A stretch of DNA of 38,929 nt from JACCYQ01 sp036675565 (GTDB taxonomy: Bacteria > Bacteroidota > Bacteroidia > Chitinophagales > Chitinophagaceae): the NCBI GenBank assembly GCA_036675565.1, contig JAKFER010000126.1, positions 1 to 38,929 of the forward strand, written 5' to 3'. This document shows, piece by piece, positions 8,956-17,587 of this stretch (position 1 is the stretch's first letter; each line of letters opens with the position of its first letter). The notes under the pieces are model-generated. The model was not told the DNA's origin and did not search any database. It was given only the letters and a program-made list of their open reading frames with translations. Position numbers and translations under genes: made by a program.

Positions 8956-9034
8956 TTTCCAATCCTCTACAAACCACCCTATTTCCATCTTCCTAAAAAA
9001 GTAACCAGTCTGTCTTTCCAATCCTTTCTAAACC
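8956..9034 (+). repeat. Pair of imperfect 20-base direct repeats in the dehydratase leader
   Basis: Bases 8956-8975 and 9015-9034 both begin TTTCCAATCCT and end AAACC, matching at 17 of 20 positions, with start points 59 bases apart. They lie in the 255-bp gap between the aminotransferase and the dehydratase. Such a pair could bind a regulator or be part of a leader structure; function is unknown. Confidence 0.5.
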
Positions 9035-9036
9035 TG

Positions 9037-9056
9037 CATAGTTCTGAAACACTATG
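9037..9056 (+). other. Small inverted repeat before the dehydratase gene
   Basis: CATAGT (9037-9042) and ACTATG (9051-9056) form a perfect 6-bp inverted repeat with an 8-base loop, 43 bases before the dehydratase ATG. No T-tract follows, so it is not a terminator. It could be an operator or a 5'-leader hairpin, or chance. Confidence 0.35.
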
Positions 9057-9099
9057 AACGGACTAGCGTACTTTATATAGACAATTTTTAGGAAGTATC

Positions 9100-11103
9100 A
9101 TGAAAAAAAAGTTACTCAGCTACAAGACTGTGCCCAGGTGGGTAATTCTCCTTATTGACCTCGTAATCATAAACTGGTCTTTCGCTCTCTCATATTTTAT
9201 CGTTAAGAACTTCGAATTACCTTCAATATACAGGGGGCATTTTCTCGTATACACCGGCATTTACTGCCTGATAGCCATAATTGTATTTTATGCCATGCGC
9301 ATTCATACCGGCTTGATCCGTTATTCCAACACACAGGATATCTTCAGAATATTTTCAGCAGTACTGGTTACCAGTGTGATTTATCCGGTATTAATCGAAT
9401 TACTGGTTAAAAAGTATTTCAGCCTGGATGATCTGAACCTCTTTTTCTTATTGTTGATTAACTTCTTTATCGCCTCGTCTTTCCTGATCATGTTAAGAAC
9501 GATGGTTAAAGAAACATTTCATTATGTAAAAAGAATTACATCAACCCAACATGAAAAAGTCATTATTTATGGATCTGGAAGTGATTCCATGTTGATTAAG
9601 CAGGCACTTGAATCTAACCAGGGTGAATCGTTTTCAGTTATTGGTTTTCTTGAAAAAAATGGCGAAAAGGTTAACACCTATATTGAACAGAAAAAGATTT
9701 TTCATGTTGACGATCTTCTTAAACTAAAAACCAAATACCATGTTGAAAAATTAATCATGGTTAATGAAGACCTGGGTTTAAAATCTAAAAAGCAGATTAT
9801 TGATAAATGTTTAGCTTATAATATCAAGGTTGTTACCGTACCGCCATTTAATAAATGGATATATGGGAAGTTAAATTTGAAGCAGATGAAAGATCTGAAT
9901 ATCGAAGATCTTTTACAGCGTGAACCGATCGTTATCAATAACACGAAAATTTCAGATGACCTTAAGGGTAAAAGAATTTTAATTACTGGAGCTGCTGGTT
10001 CTATCGGTTCTGAAATTGTCAGGCAGGTAATGAACTATAATCCTGGGTTGGTGATCCTTTGCGATATGGCAGAATCAGCCTTGCATGATATTCAATTGGA
10101 AGTTGAAGAATTTTATCCATCCAGTAAGATCAGGATATTTATAGCCAATGTGCAGAATTTTCATCGCATGCAACATCTTTTCAAGGAGTTTAGTCCTGAA
10201 ATAATTTTCCATGCTGCCGCCTATAAGCACGTTCCAATGATGGAAAATAATCCATCAGAGGCTATACTTACCAATGTCATGGGCACCATGAATATTGCGG
10301 ATCTGGCAATATTGCATAATGCAGAGAAATTTGTGATGATATCTACAGATAAAGCAGTGAACCCAACTAACGTAATGGGTGCATCTAAAAGAATTGCTGA
10401 GATCTATATCCAATCATTAAGTAATTCAACAGATGATACATTAAAAGTTATCAGCAGTAAGAATAATTTTCATTATACAGACATCAATTCAAAAACCAAA
10501 TTTATCACTACCCGTTTTGGAAATGTGCTTGATTCAAATGGATCTGTCATCCCGCGTTTCCGCAGCCAGATTCAAAAAGGAGGTCCTGTTACCGTAACAG
10601 ATCCTGAAATCACCCGCTACTTTATGACTATCCCGGAAGCCGTACAACTGGTATTGGAAGCAGGCATTATGGGTAATGGTGGTGAAATATTTGTTTTTGA
10701 TATGGGCAAACCCGTTAAAATTGATGACCTGGCCAAAAAAATGATATTACTTGCCGGTTTAGAACCAGGAAAAGATATCCAGATAGTTTATTCTGGTTTA
10801 CGTCCAGGCGAAAAATTATTTGAAGAACTATTAAATGAAAAGGAAAAATGTATTCCAACATATCACGATAAAATACAAATTGCTAAAGTGATATTACATA
10901 CTTACGACCAGGTGTATTCAGATATCGAAGAATTGATCGTAAAATGTTATACGGATGATAATGATTCTTTAGTTAAAAAAATGAAAGATATGGTTCCGGA
11001 ATTTATTAGTAATAATTCACCTTTCGGGCTGCTTGATGCATCAACTGTTAATGGAAAACCGGCTCTGCAACAATTCAGAGAAGTGAATGGTGTGAATGCA
11101 TAG
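9100..11103 (+). CDS. Membrane-bound nucleotide-sugar 4,6-dehydratase (PglF/CapD/WbpM-like)
   Basis: 667 residues, the full-length class of inner-membrane UDP-GlcNAc 4,6-dehydratases. Four hydrophobic helices occupy about 13-135, followed by a CoA-binding-like Rossmann domain (about 150-250) and the catalytic SDR domain (about 285-610). The NAD-binding loop is GAAGSIGSE (297-305), the active-site STDKA holds Asp417 and Lys418, and the usual Tyr of YxxxK is Met426 (MGASK, Lys430), the substitution typical of this family. It should convert UDP-GlcNAc to the 4-keto-6-deoxy sugar used by the PglE-like aminotransferase. A 255-bp leader separates it from that gene, so it may have its own promoter. 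Retention versus inversion at C5 cannot be read with confidence. Confidence 0.94.
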   Translation: MKKKLLSYKTVPRWVILLIDLVIINWSFALSYFIVKNFELPSIYRGHFLVYTGIYCLIAIIVFYAMRIHTGLIRYSNTQDIFRIFSAVLVTSVIYPVLIELLVKKYFSLDDLNLFFLLLINFFIASSFLIMLRTMVKETFHYVKRITSTQHEKVIIYGSGSDSMLIKQALESNQGESFSVIGFLEKNGEKVNTYIEQKKIFHVDDLLKLKTKYHVEKLIMVNEDLGLKSKKQIIDKCLAYNIKVVTVPPFNKWIYGKLNLKQMKDLNIEDLLQREPIVINNTKISDDLKGKRILITGAAGSIGSEIVRQVMNYNPGLVILCDMAESALHDIQLEVEEFYPSSKIRIFIANVQNFHRMQHLFKEFSPEIIFHAAAYKHVPMMENNPSEAILTNVMGTMNIADLAILHNAEKFVMISTDKAVNPTNVMGASKRIAEIYIQSLSNSTDDTLKVISSKNNFHYTDINSKTKFITTRFGNVLDSNGSVIPRFRSQIQKGGPVTVTDPEITRYFMTIPEAVQLVLEAGIMGNGGEIFVFDMGKPVKIDDLAKKMILLAGLEPGKDIQIVYSGLRPGEKLFEELLNEKEKCIPTYHDKIQIAKVILHTYDQVYSDIEELIVKCYTDDNDSLVKKMKDMVPEFISNNSPFGLLDASTVNGKPALQQFREVNGVNA

Positions 11104-11123
11104 TTTTTACTTGTTTGTTGTTT

Positions 11124-11157
11124 AAAAAAAAGACCGCCATCAGCGGTCTTTTTTTTT
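11124..11157 (+). terminator. Bidirectional intrinsic terminator between convergent operons
   Basis: AGACCGC (11131-11137), loop CATCA, GCGGTCT (11143-11149), preceded by an A-run and followed by a T-run. The perfect GC-rich stem with A and T tracts on both sides can end transcription from the polysaccharide operon (+) and from the putative defence operon (-), whose last stop codon lies at 11156. Confidence 0.92.
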
Positions 11158-12529
11158 ATTTATTTTTTAATGAATCTAACTGGTAAATAAATTCTTCAAC
11201 TACTTTCGGATCCTGGCCTCGTTTTTTTCGATAAACAGAAATGATTTTGAAATTATTCAGTGTTGTATCAAGCATCCAATTTTCATAAGTAGTGGTAATA
11301 ATTTTGCTTAATAAACCTTTTGCCTTTTCATAATTATTTTCAATAATAGCGATTTCAAGCAGCGATGCATAATCCCAGTAATCTGGTTTGGTTCTATCCA
11401 TCTTTCTTTCTACAGCAAATTCCACAACGGGTGCCAGTCTTTGGATCCTTTCATTTTCGCCTTTCAATTCCAATAACATCAGTGTATTCACACCGGGATA
11501 GGCATCTCTCCAATCTGCATACATGCCTTTCAAATAAGTATCCAAAGCTTTATCCAGGTACGCTTCTGCCACCAGGTCATTTTGATTATTCACCGCTTCA
11601 ACAAACATGTCTTTATAAACTCTACCCATGATTCCGTATGTTTCACTTGCGGGGCCATTTTTAGCAATTACATTTTCCAGGATTTGAATAGCTTCAGATC
11701 TCGCTTCAGGAGTTTTTATCCTGTTTAGTGCAAATGCCCATTGTTCCTGGACCATGATGGTCTGTTGAATATGTATTGGTAACTCCTTAATAAAATTTAT
11801 CATCTCATCATAATGTTCCAGCGAACGAAAGGTAAGCATGATGTCAACCAAAACTCCCGCTTCCAGGTTTTCAAGCGGTTTAATGTTTTCTATTAATGAA
11901 TGAAGCTGATTTATTTTTTCATCATTGCTTTTTCTTGTGGATCGAATAAGATGCAGTTGCTTTTTTAATGATTCATCATACATCACCTTGTCGCGGAAAA
12001 TATCTGTTTTTTCATGTGCAACGCTATTTTGAAAATGAATACCATCAACCAACTGGTATAATGGACTGTCTGTTTTCTTTTCCTTTTTAGCATGGATTAA
12101 CTTCTGCTTCAATGTTTCAATATCCGTTGCTGCATGCAGTAATTTTTTTTCACTATCATATCCATAAGGCATACCTCTTAAAAAGTTAACATCAAATGGC
12201 AAAACAGATCCCATAGCAAATAAGCTGATGGTAGAAAAGGGCTTAACTGAATGCCTCACGCCGAGCTCATAAAACACATTAGCATTCGCCGTGGTCAGAT
12301 CAGCAATGGCGTAATCAGAAAGTATTAATCTTTCATACATCGGTTTGTGTATAATGCCATCAACATTTTCTTCATCAGCCCGTACAGCCTGCATATCTGC
12401 AGCTTCCACTGCAGGCTGTATAAGATTTTTATAGATGTCATCAAAATCAAACACAGTCCCTTTCACATCCTGCTTTTTTCCAAAAGGCATAATGATAAAG
12501 CAGGAAGGTTTTACCATTTGAAGCATCAT
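11156..12529 (-). CDS. TIR/deoxyribosyltransferase-like domain fused to an ASK/MAP3K TRAFs-binding-type helical region
   Basis: 457 residues. The N-terminal domain (about 7-130) has CFIIMPFG, then SDYAIADLTTANANVFYELGVRH with Asp77 and Glu88. This is the pattern of the nucleoside 2-deoxyribosyltransferase/TIR-like superfamily, where the glutamate of (Y/W)ELG is the nucleophile. The rest (about 170-457) is TPR-like alpha-helical sequence, with aligned stretches such as ETYGIMGRVYKDMFVEA and DAYPGVNTLMLLELKG, resembling the 'MAP3K TRAFs-binding' region (DUF4071) shared by animal ASK kinases and bacterial conflict proteins. It is likely a cytoplasmic sensor or NAD/nucleotide-processing enzyme (inference). 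Its ATG overlaps the patatin stop (12526-12529, ATGA), so the two are coupled. No signal peptide. Confidence 0.8.
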   Translation of the reverse strand: MMLQMVKPSCFIIMPFGKKQDVKGTVFDFDDIYKNLIQPAVEAADMQAVRADEENVDGIIHKPMYERLILSDYAIADLTTANANVFYELGVRHSVKPFSTISLFAMGSVLPFDVNFLRGMPYGYDSEKKLLHAATDIETLKQKLIHAKKEKKTDSPLYQLVDGIHFQNSVAHEKTDIFRDKVMYDESLKKQLHLIRSTRKSNDEKINQLHSLIENIKPLENLEAGVLVDIMLTFRSLEHYDEMINFIKELPIHIQQTIMVQEQWAFALNRIKTPEARSEAIQILENVIAKNGPASETYGIMGRVYKDMFVEAVNNQNDLVAEAYLDKALDTYLKGMYADWRDAYPGVNTLMLLELKGENERIQRLAPVVEFAVERKMDRTKPDYWDYASLLEIAIIENNYEKAKGLLSKIITTTYENWMLDTTLNNFKIISVYRKKRGQDPKVVEEFIYQLDSLKNK

Positions 12530-13692
12530 TTTACTATAAAATTTTTTGGAAAATGATCAACACTGATTTCCTTTTCTGCAGTGGCTAATCCAATATCATA
12601 AAGGATAAAACGGTTAGCTGCATTGCTCATGTCCACCAGGTTATCCACTTCTTTTTTGGTAAAGGTTTTATCGTTTAATCCAAGTTCATTAAGGGCGTCA
12701 GGTTCCATTAAAAAGTTATATCGCAAATAGGAGAGTAACCCATTTTGATTTACTGCATCCGTGATCAGGTCATCCTGCATATTCCCGATCTCTGCATCAA
12801 TAACACAGGCTGTTGGAGATTTTGACAGCCATTGCAAAATGGCCTGGTTCTGCCAGCTGGCATCCTGCATCAGCATATCCGGAATTTCCTGTGCCCAATT
12901 CAACAGGTTGTTATCCGTAACCTCACTATGCAGTTGAACAGGTTTACTCATTCCCGTTCCTACGGAAACCAATAAAATATTATCAGATCCAAGCTTCCAA
13001 TGAAAAGGAAAGCCTTTCAGGTTGGCAACCATCAATAATTGTAAGGCCGGGTTATTGGCCATGCTTACACCACCATCCACAAATGCCGCAGTAGGAACAC
13101 CGCCGCCTACATCTATTACCTGCGGTAAAAAATAGGTTGGTGCAGCAGCACTGGCCCTCACCGCTTTCCACAAAAGAATATTTTTATTTTTCCCATGCTC
13201 ACTGTCAAAAAATTTACCGGAAGGATGATTGATGATGGGCCAGGTACTGTTGGTATCGGCTCTTTTGGTAACGATGCAAAGGCCGGTTTTTAATTGATCA
13301 CTGCCCATAGTGATCTCGCCAAATACTTTTTGTAATTCTTCATCCAATGGATTTGCATCGTAACGGGCTTTTAAAAAATCATCGACCTGGAAAATGTTAT
13401 ACCATTTGTATTTTTTACCAAATATCTTTCCACCCAATTCAAAATATTTGTCTTTAATTTCTTTTACTTCCATACCAATAGCCAGCGAGGCTGCAATGAT
13501 GGATCCGGTGCTGGTACCGCCTATAAGATCAAAATAATCGCATAACCTTAGCTGTGGATTATTGTGTTGCTGCTTCAGGATGTCTTCTATTTTTTGAAGA
13601 TATCCCAGGGTTAAGGCACCTCGTATCCCACCACCATCTAATGATAAAATTCTTTTTGGCCCGTCTGATTGTAGCTTTTTTAATAAAGACAT
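12526..13692 (-). CDS. Patatin-like phospholipase, likely effector
   Basis: 388 residues from the ATG at 13692. An in-frame ATG at 13749 would add 19 residues lacking similarity, and the conserved start is KRILSLDGGGIRG. All patatin parts are present: oxyanion loop DGGGIRG (19-25), nucleophile elbow GTSTG with Ser61, and the catalytic aspartate Asp206 in DGG (206-208), giving the Ser-Asp dyad. Patatins cut acyl chains from membrane lipids; CapV-type members are activated effectors in CBASS immunity. No signal peptide, so it would act on the inner membrane from the cytoplasm. It lies downstream of a SLATT-like gene and is coupled to the TIR-like/TPR gene. The effector role is inference from neighbours; housekeeping lipid hydrolysis is possible. 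Confidence 0.92.
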   Translation of the reverse strand: MSLLKKLQSDGPKRILSLDGGGIRGALTLGYLQKIEDILKQQHNNPQLRLCDYFDLIGGTSTGSIIAASLAIGMEVKEIKDKYFELGGKIFGKKYKWYNIFQVDDFLKARYDANPLDEELQKVFGEITMGSDQLKTGLCIVTKRADTNSTWPIINHPSGKFFDSEHGKNKNILLWKAVRASAAAPTYFLPQVIDVGGGVPTAAFVDGGVSMANNPALQLLMVANLKGFPFHWKLGSDNILLVSVGTGMSKPVQLHSEVTDNNLLNWAQEIPDMLMQDASWQNQAILQWLSKSPTACVIDAEIGNMQDDLITDAVNQNGLLSYLRYNFLMEPDALNELGLNDKTFTKKEVDNLVDMSNAANRFILYDIGLATAEKEISVDHFPKNFIVK

Positions 13693-13832
13693 AACAGTGT
13701 AGTTTAAATGCCATTTAAAATCACATTTGCCTTTAAAAAAGTGGATCAAAAAATAAAAGCTATTGCAATATTTTAATGGCTTGATGAATAATAAACCACT
13801 AATCAGTATTAATAAAATTTCGGGCAGGATGG

Positions 13833-14267
13833 TCAGGCCGTTTCTGGCTGGGTGTTTTTCATGATATCCAGTTTCCAGGCTTTGTTTTCATTAGATAACA
13901 AATTTTCAAAATTATATACAAATAACTTAAAGGCATCGGCATCATTATAAGGGGAAGCGCCGGATAGAAATAGAAATTTTTCTCTCTTTATAGATTCAAT
14001 GGCCGTGCGATAATTGATCCAGTTTTCATGAAAATGATTCAGTTGCTGCAAGCCATTACAAATTACGATGATCACACCCATTAAAGCGGTAAGTAAAGGG
14101 AAAAAGGAATATACCGGGTAAAAGCCAGCCAGGAAGGGAATAGCGGCCGCACATACCAACTCTATCAATTTTAATATTTTATACCATTGTTGGTTATGTG
14201 CACTTTTTTGCTCCATCCAGTGCATTTGTTCATGCACCCTCGTTTCTAAGTATTCATTTGCAGTCAT
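13833..14267 (-). CDS. Two-TM SLATT-like (DUF4231-like) membrane protein
   Basis: 144 residues: an N-terminal amphipathic helix (about 3-30), two adjacent transmembrane segments (about 32-50 and 54-72), then a cytoplasmic helix with NWINYRTAIESIKREKFLFLSGASPY (82-107). The 'W..YR.a.E.l+.Ek.l...g..PY' pattern after two TMs is the hallmark of DUF4231/SLATT proteins, which are predicted pore-forming or membrane-disrupting effectors beside SMODS and SLOG immune genes. It is the first gene of the minus-strand unit; the patatin ATG follows after 140 bp. Whether it shares a transcript with patatin is not certain, as an internal promoter could fit in that gap. Confidence 0.8.
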   Translation of the reverse strand: MTANEYLETRVHEQMHWMEQKSAHNQQWYKILKLIELVCAAAIPFLAGFYPVYSFFPLLTALMGVIIVICNGLQQLNHFHENWINYRTAIESIKREKFLFLSGASPYNDADAFKLFVYNFENLLSNENKAWKLDIMKNTQPETA

Positions 14268-14526
14268 GACAAGGTTTATGAAAACTTAATCACTAACGAA
14301 ATCCACTCAAAATTTACATTTTATCTTTCAATTCTCCATAATAAATAATTGCATTGAGCCATATCACTGCATAGAATGACTTACAATTAAAAAATATTTT
14401 TCCCCATTCATGTGAAAAAAATAGTTTCCCAGGATAACCATGCTATGCAGCAATTAGTTACTTTTCCTGTCTATATTTTATTCTGCTTGCTTTCCTTGTT
14501 CATTTATCATTCATCAAAAAGTGTTT
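14268..14526. promoter_or_regulatory. Divergent regulatory region between the SLATT-like and SusC genes
   Basis: 259 bp, strongly AT-rich, between genes reading away from each other, so it should hold promoters for both. I could not pick a convincing TTG/TAnnTTTG pair on either strand. A 66-codon frame beginning at a GTG (14412) covers part of it and runs into the SusC signal peptide; I do not take it as a gene. Confidence 0.45.
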
Positions 14527-17500
14527 ATGAGAAAATTAAAACTACTTCTTACAACAGTATTATTCTTATGCTGTCAATTCCTTTGGTCACAGTCAAGATC
14601 CGTTACAGGTAAAGTTTCAGATGCAACCGGAGCTCCTGTTTCTGGCGTTTCGGTTGTAGTGAAAGGAACTTCCACAGGTACAGTTACCAGTGCTGACGGA
14701 AATTATTCACTCAATGTTCCTGCTTCTGCAACTACTTTGGTTTTTTCTTCACTGGGTTTTGAAACCAGGGAAATGGACATTTCTGGTCCACTGGTAAATG
14801 TTACATTAAATACTGCTGAAACCAGCAGCCTGGATGAAGTTGTAATTGTTGGTTATGGTACCAAGATCAAAAAAGATCTTACTGGTAATATTGCGCAGAT
14901 AAAAGGATCAGAAGTTGCCAATACACCTGTTGCCAATTTTAACCAGGCTTTGCAGGGACGTGCCGCGGGTGTGTTTGTTGAAGCTAACAATGGTAAGGTA
15001 GGTGAAGGTGTAAAAATCCGGATCCGTGGATCCGGTTCTATCAGTGCTGCAAATTCTCCATTGTATGTGGTGGATGGCATTCCAATTAATGAAGGAGCCA
15101 TTTCAGGAAGTGCACTGACTGATATCAACCTGAATGATATTGAATCATTCGATATCCTGAAAGATGCTTCTGCTGCTGCTATATATGGTTCAAGAGCTGC
15201 AAATGGTGTTGTATTGATTACAACAAAAAAAGGCAAATCAGGTAAAACACAGGTAAATGTAAATGCACAATATGGTTTTAATAAACCAACCAATAACCGT
15301 GAATTTTTAAATGCTGCGGAGTACGTTGAATTATTTACTGAGGCGGCGATCAACAGTGACCTAATTGACGGAATTGATCCGCGGACACCTGGTAATTATG
15401 CAGGTTCATGGTTAGAATATGTGGAAAAACGATTTACCCGCTATGCAGGTCATTCTGACTGGCGTAACAATGAAACCGACACTGATTGGGAAAGTCTTGC
15501 TTACAATGATAATTCAGCTACAAAAATCCTTGATCTGAGTGCTTCAGGAGGAAATGATAAAACAAGATTTTTTGCCAGTGGTAGTTACAGTGACCAGGAA
15601 GGTATTTTGATCAACAATGCATTTCAACGTATGTCTGGTCGTTTAAACCTGGAACACGATGCAACACATAGATTAAAGATCGGGATGAACATGGGTCTTT
15701 CCCGTACGGTTGCTAACAGGGTAACGCTGGATAATGGTTTTCAAACACCATTGCAAATGGTGGCATTGGCACCCATTACACCTGTCAGGGATCTTGATGG
15801 CAATTTATACAATACGCCAACAACTACTTACTATAATGGTTTATTCGAGATTGATGAAGTTAAAAGATCATCAACCAGTTTTAGAAATTTAGGAAATCTG
15901 TTCCTGAATTATAACTTGGTTAAAGGGCTTGTATTTAAATCCGAATTAGGCCTGGATATTCAAAACCAGAACGATGACTATTATGGAAGTCCTTTATCAT
16001 TAACTGGTGCCGGAATTAATGGGTATGGATTATCAGAATGGTATCGTGGTACGAATTATAATACAAACAATTATTTTAATTATGCTACCAACATTAAAGA
16101 CAGGCACGATGTAGATGCAACGTTGGGTATGGCATTTCAAAAATATTCTTCCCAGTCAGCATGGGTTGAAGGACAGGATTTTCCTGTAGATGACTTGAAT
16201 CGCTTAGCCAGTGCCGGTGAAATTACCGGTGGTTCATCTTCAGCATCTGAATCTTCATTTTTGTCTTATTTCTTAAGGACCAACTATAAATTCGATGATA
16301 AATATTTATTGTCATTAAGTGGAAGGATCGATGGATCATCCAGGTTTGGTAAAGACAATCGTTATGGTTTCTTTCCTGCAGTCTCCGCAGGTTGGATTAT
16401 TTCTCAGGAAAGTTTCCTGGCTAATTCCGATGTTTTAAGTTTCCTTAAATTAAGAGGTAGTTGGGGTATTACAGGTAATGCTGAAGGATTTGGTAATTTT
16501 TCCCAACTGGGACTATGGGGTGCTGCAAAGTATAATAATGCATCTGGTTTAATACCAACCCAATTAGCAAACCCTGAATTGAAATGGGAGAAATCTGAAC
16601 AAACCGATATCGGCCTTGATTTTGGATTCTTCAATAACAGGTTGAGTGGTGAAATTGATTATTATGTAAGAAATACCCGCGACCTTATTTATAATGTTCC
16701 GGTACCTGGTACATCCGGTTTTTCAACACAATTGGTTAACATTGGTGCAATGAAAAACAAAGGATATGAATTTGTTTTGAACTCTGAAAATATTCGTGGC
16801 AGGGACTTTAAATGGAGTTCAAGCTTCAACCTTTCCTTCAACGAAAATAAAGTTGTAAGCCTGGACGGAGATCAGACTTTAATACCGGGTAATGATGGCC
16901 GTTATATGAACTCACTGATCGTTGGCGAAGCTATCGGTGTTTTTTATGGTCCTAAATATGCTGGTGTAGATCCTGCAAACGGCGATGCATTATGGTTTTT
17001 GGATGATGGAAAAACAACAACCAATGATTATAACGATGCCGGTGATTTTGTAATAGGAAATCCTAACCCTGATTGGATTGGCGGTTTAAATAATACTTTA
17101 AGTTATAAAGGCATTGAATTGAGTTTCCTTTTCCAGGGTGTTTGGGGTAACCAGATTCAAAATGGTGCTGGTGGATTCATGTCAACCGGTGCAGATTGGT
17201 TCGATAACCAAACAAGAGATCAATTAGGTCGCTGGCAAAAACCAGGGGATATTACAGATATTCCACAGGCTCGTTTTTATTATAGTAATGGAACAGGCGC
17301 ATCAAGCCGTTATGTTTATGATGGTTCTTATATCCGTTTAAAATCACTGAACCTTGGATATAATCTTCCAAAATCCGTAACAGATAAATTAAAGATCAGC
17401 ACTGCCCGTATTTATGTAATGGGTGTAAACCTGCTGACCTTTACTGATTATGAAGGTTGGGATCCTGAAGTAAATACCGATTACAGGGCTGGTAACCGTA

Positions 17501-17571
17501 ACCAGGGAGCTGATTTTTATTCTGCTCCGCAAATTAAATCTGTAACATTCGGTTTAAACCTGGGTTTCTAA
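14527..17571 (+). CDS. SusC/RagA-family TonB-dependent outer-membrane receptor
   Basis: 1014 residues from ATG 14527 (a GTG at 14521 would add only two residues). The signal peptide MRKLKLLLTTVLFLCCQFLWS is followed by a carboxypeptidase-regulatory-like beta-sandwich (VTGKVSDATGAPVSGVSVVVKG, about 24-105), a VDEVVIVGYG-type TonB-box region (here LDEVVIVGYG), the plug with SPLYVVDGIPI and the DILKDASAAAIYGSRAANGVVLITTKKG signature, then the 22-strand barrel ending FGLNLGF. Such receptors import oligosaccharides or peptides with energy from TonB-ExbBD, with SusD as lid. The SusD gene follows 16 bp later. The next genes are a peptidase and, on the other strand, a cyanophycinase fusion, with no glycoside hydrolase, so a peptide-type ligand is possible (inference). 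Confidence 0.97.
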   Translation: MRKLKLLLTTVLFLCCQFLWSQSRSVTGKVSDATGAPVSGVSVVVKGTSTGTVTSADGNYSLNVPASATTLVFSSLGFETREMDISGPLVNVTLNTAETSSLDEVVIVGYGTKIKKDLTGNIAQIKGSEVANTPVANFNQALQGRAAGVFVEANNGKVGEGVKIRIRGSGSISAANSPLYVVDGIPINEGAISGSALTDINLNDIESFDILKDASAAAIYGSRAANGVVLITTKKGKSGKTQVNVNAQYGFNKPTNNREFLNAAEYVELFTEAAINSDLIDGIDPRTPGNYAGSWLEYVEKRFTRYAGHSDWRNNETDTDWESLAYNDNSATKILDLSASGGNDKTRFFASGSYSDQEGILINNAFQRMSGRLNLEHDATHRLKIGMNMGLSRTVANRVTLDNGFQTPLQMVALAPITPVRDLDGNLYNTPTTTYYNGLFEIDEVKRSSTSFRNLGNLFLNYNLVKGLVFKSELGLDIQNQNDDYYGSPLSLTGAGINGYGLSEWYRGTNYNTNNYFNYATNIKDRHDVDATLGMAFQKYSSQSAWVEGQDFPVDDLNRLASAGEITGGSSSASESSFLSYFLRTNYKFDDKYLLSLSGRIDGSSRFGKDNRYGFFPAVSAGWIISQESFLANSDVLSFLKLRGSWGITGNAEGFGNFSQLGLWGAAKYNNASGLIPTQLANPELKWEKSEQTDIGLDFGFFNNRLSGEIDYYVRNTRDLIYNVPVPGTSGFSTQLVNIGAMKNKGYEFVLNSENIRGRDFKWSSSFNLSFNENKVVSLDGDQTLIPGNDGRYMNSLIVGEAIGVFYGPKYAGVDPANGDALWFLDDGKTTTNDYNDAGDFVIGNPNPDWIGGLNNTLSYKGIELSFLFQGVWGNQIQNGAGGFMSTGADWFDNQTRDQLGRWQKPGDITDIPQARFYYSNGTGASSRYVYDGSYIRLKSLNLGYNLPKSVTDKLKISTARIYVMGVNLLTFTDYEGWDPEVNTDYRAGNRNQGADFYSAPQIKSVTFGLNLGF

Positions 17572-17587
17572 ATCTTTAATTATTAAT

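Noticed and set aside
11156..14267. Standard CBASS operon
   Set aside because: Patatin and SLATT fit CBASS effectors, but no CD-NTase, Cap2/Cap3 or SAVED gene is present in the window.
14412..14612. 66-codon frame with one hydrophobic stretch before SusC
   Set aside because: It starts at GTG and overlaps the SusC signal-peptide codons by 86 bases in another frame; the hydrophobicity comes from that shadow.
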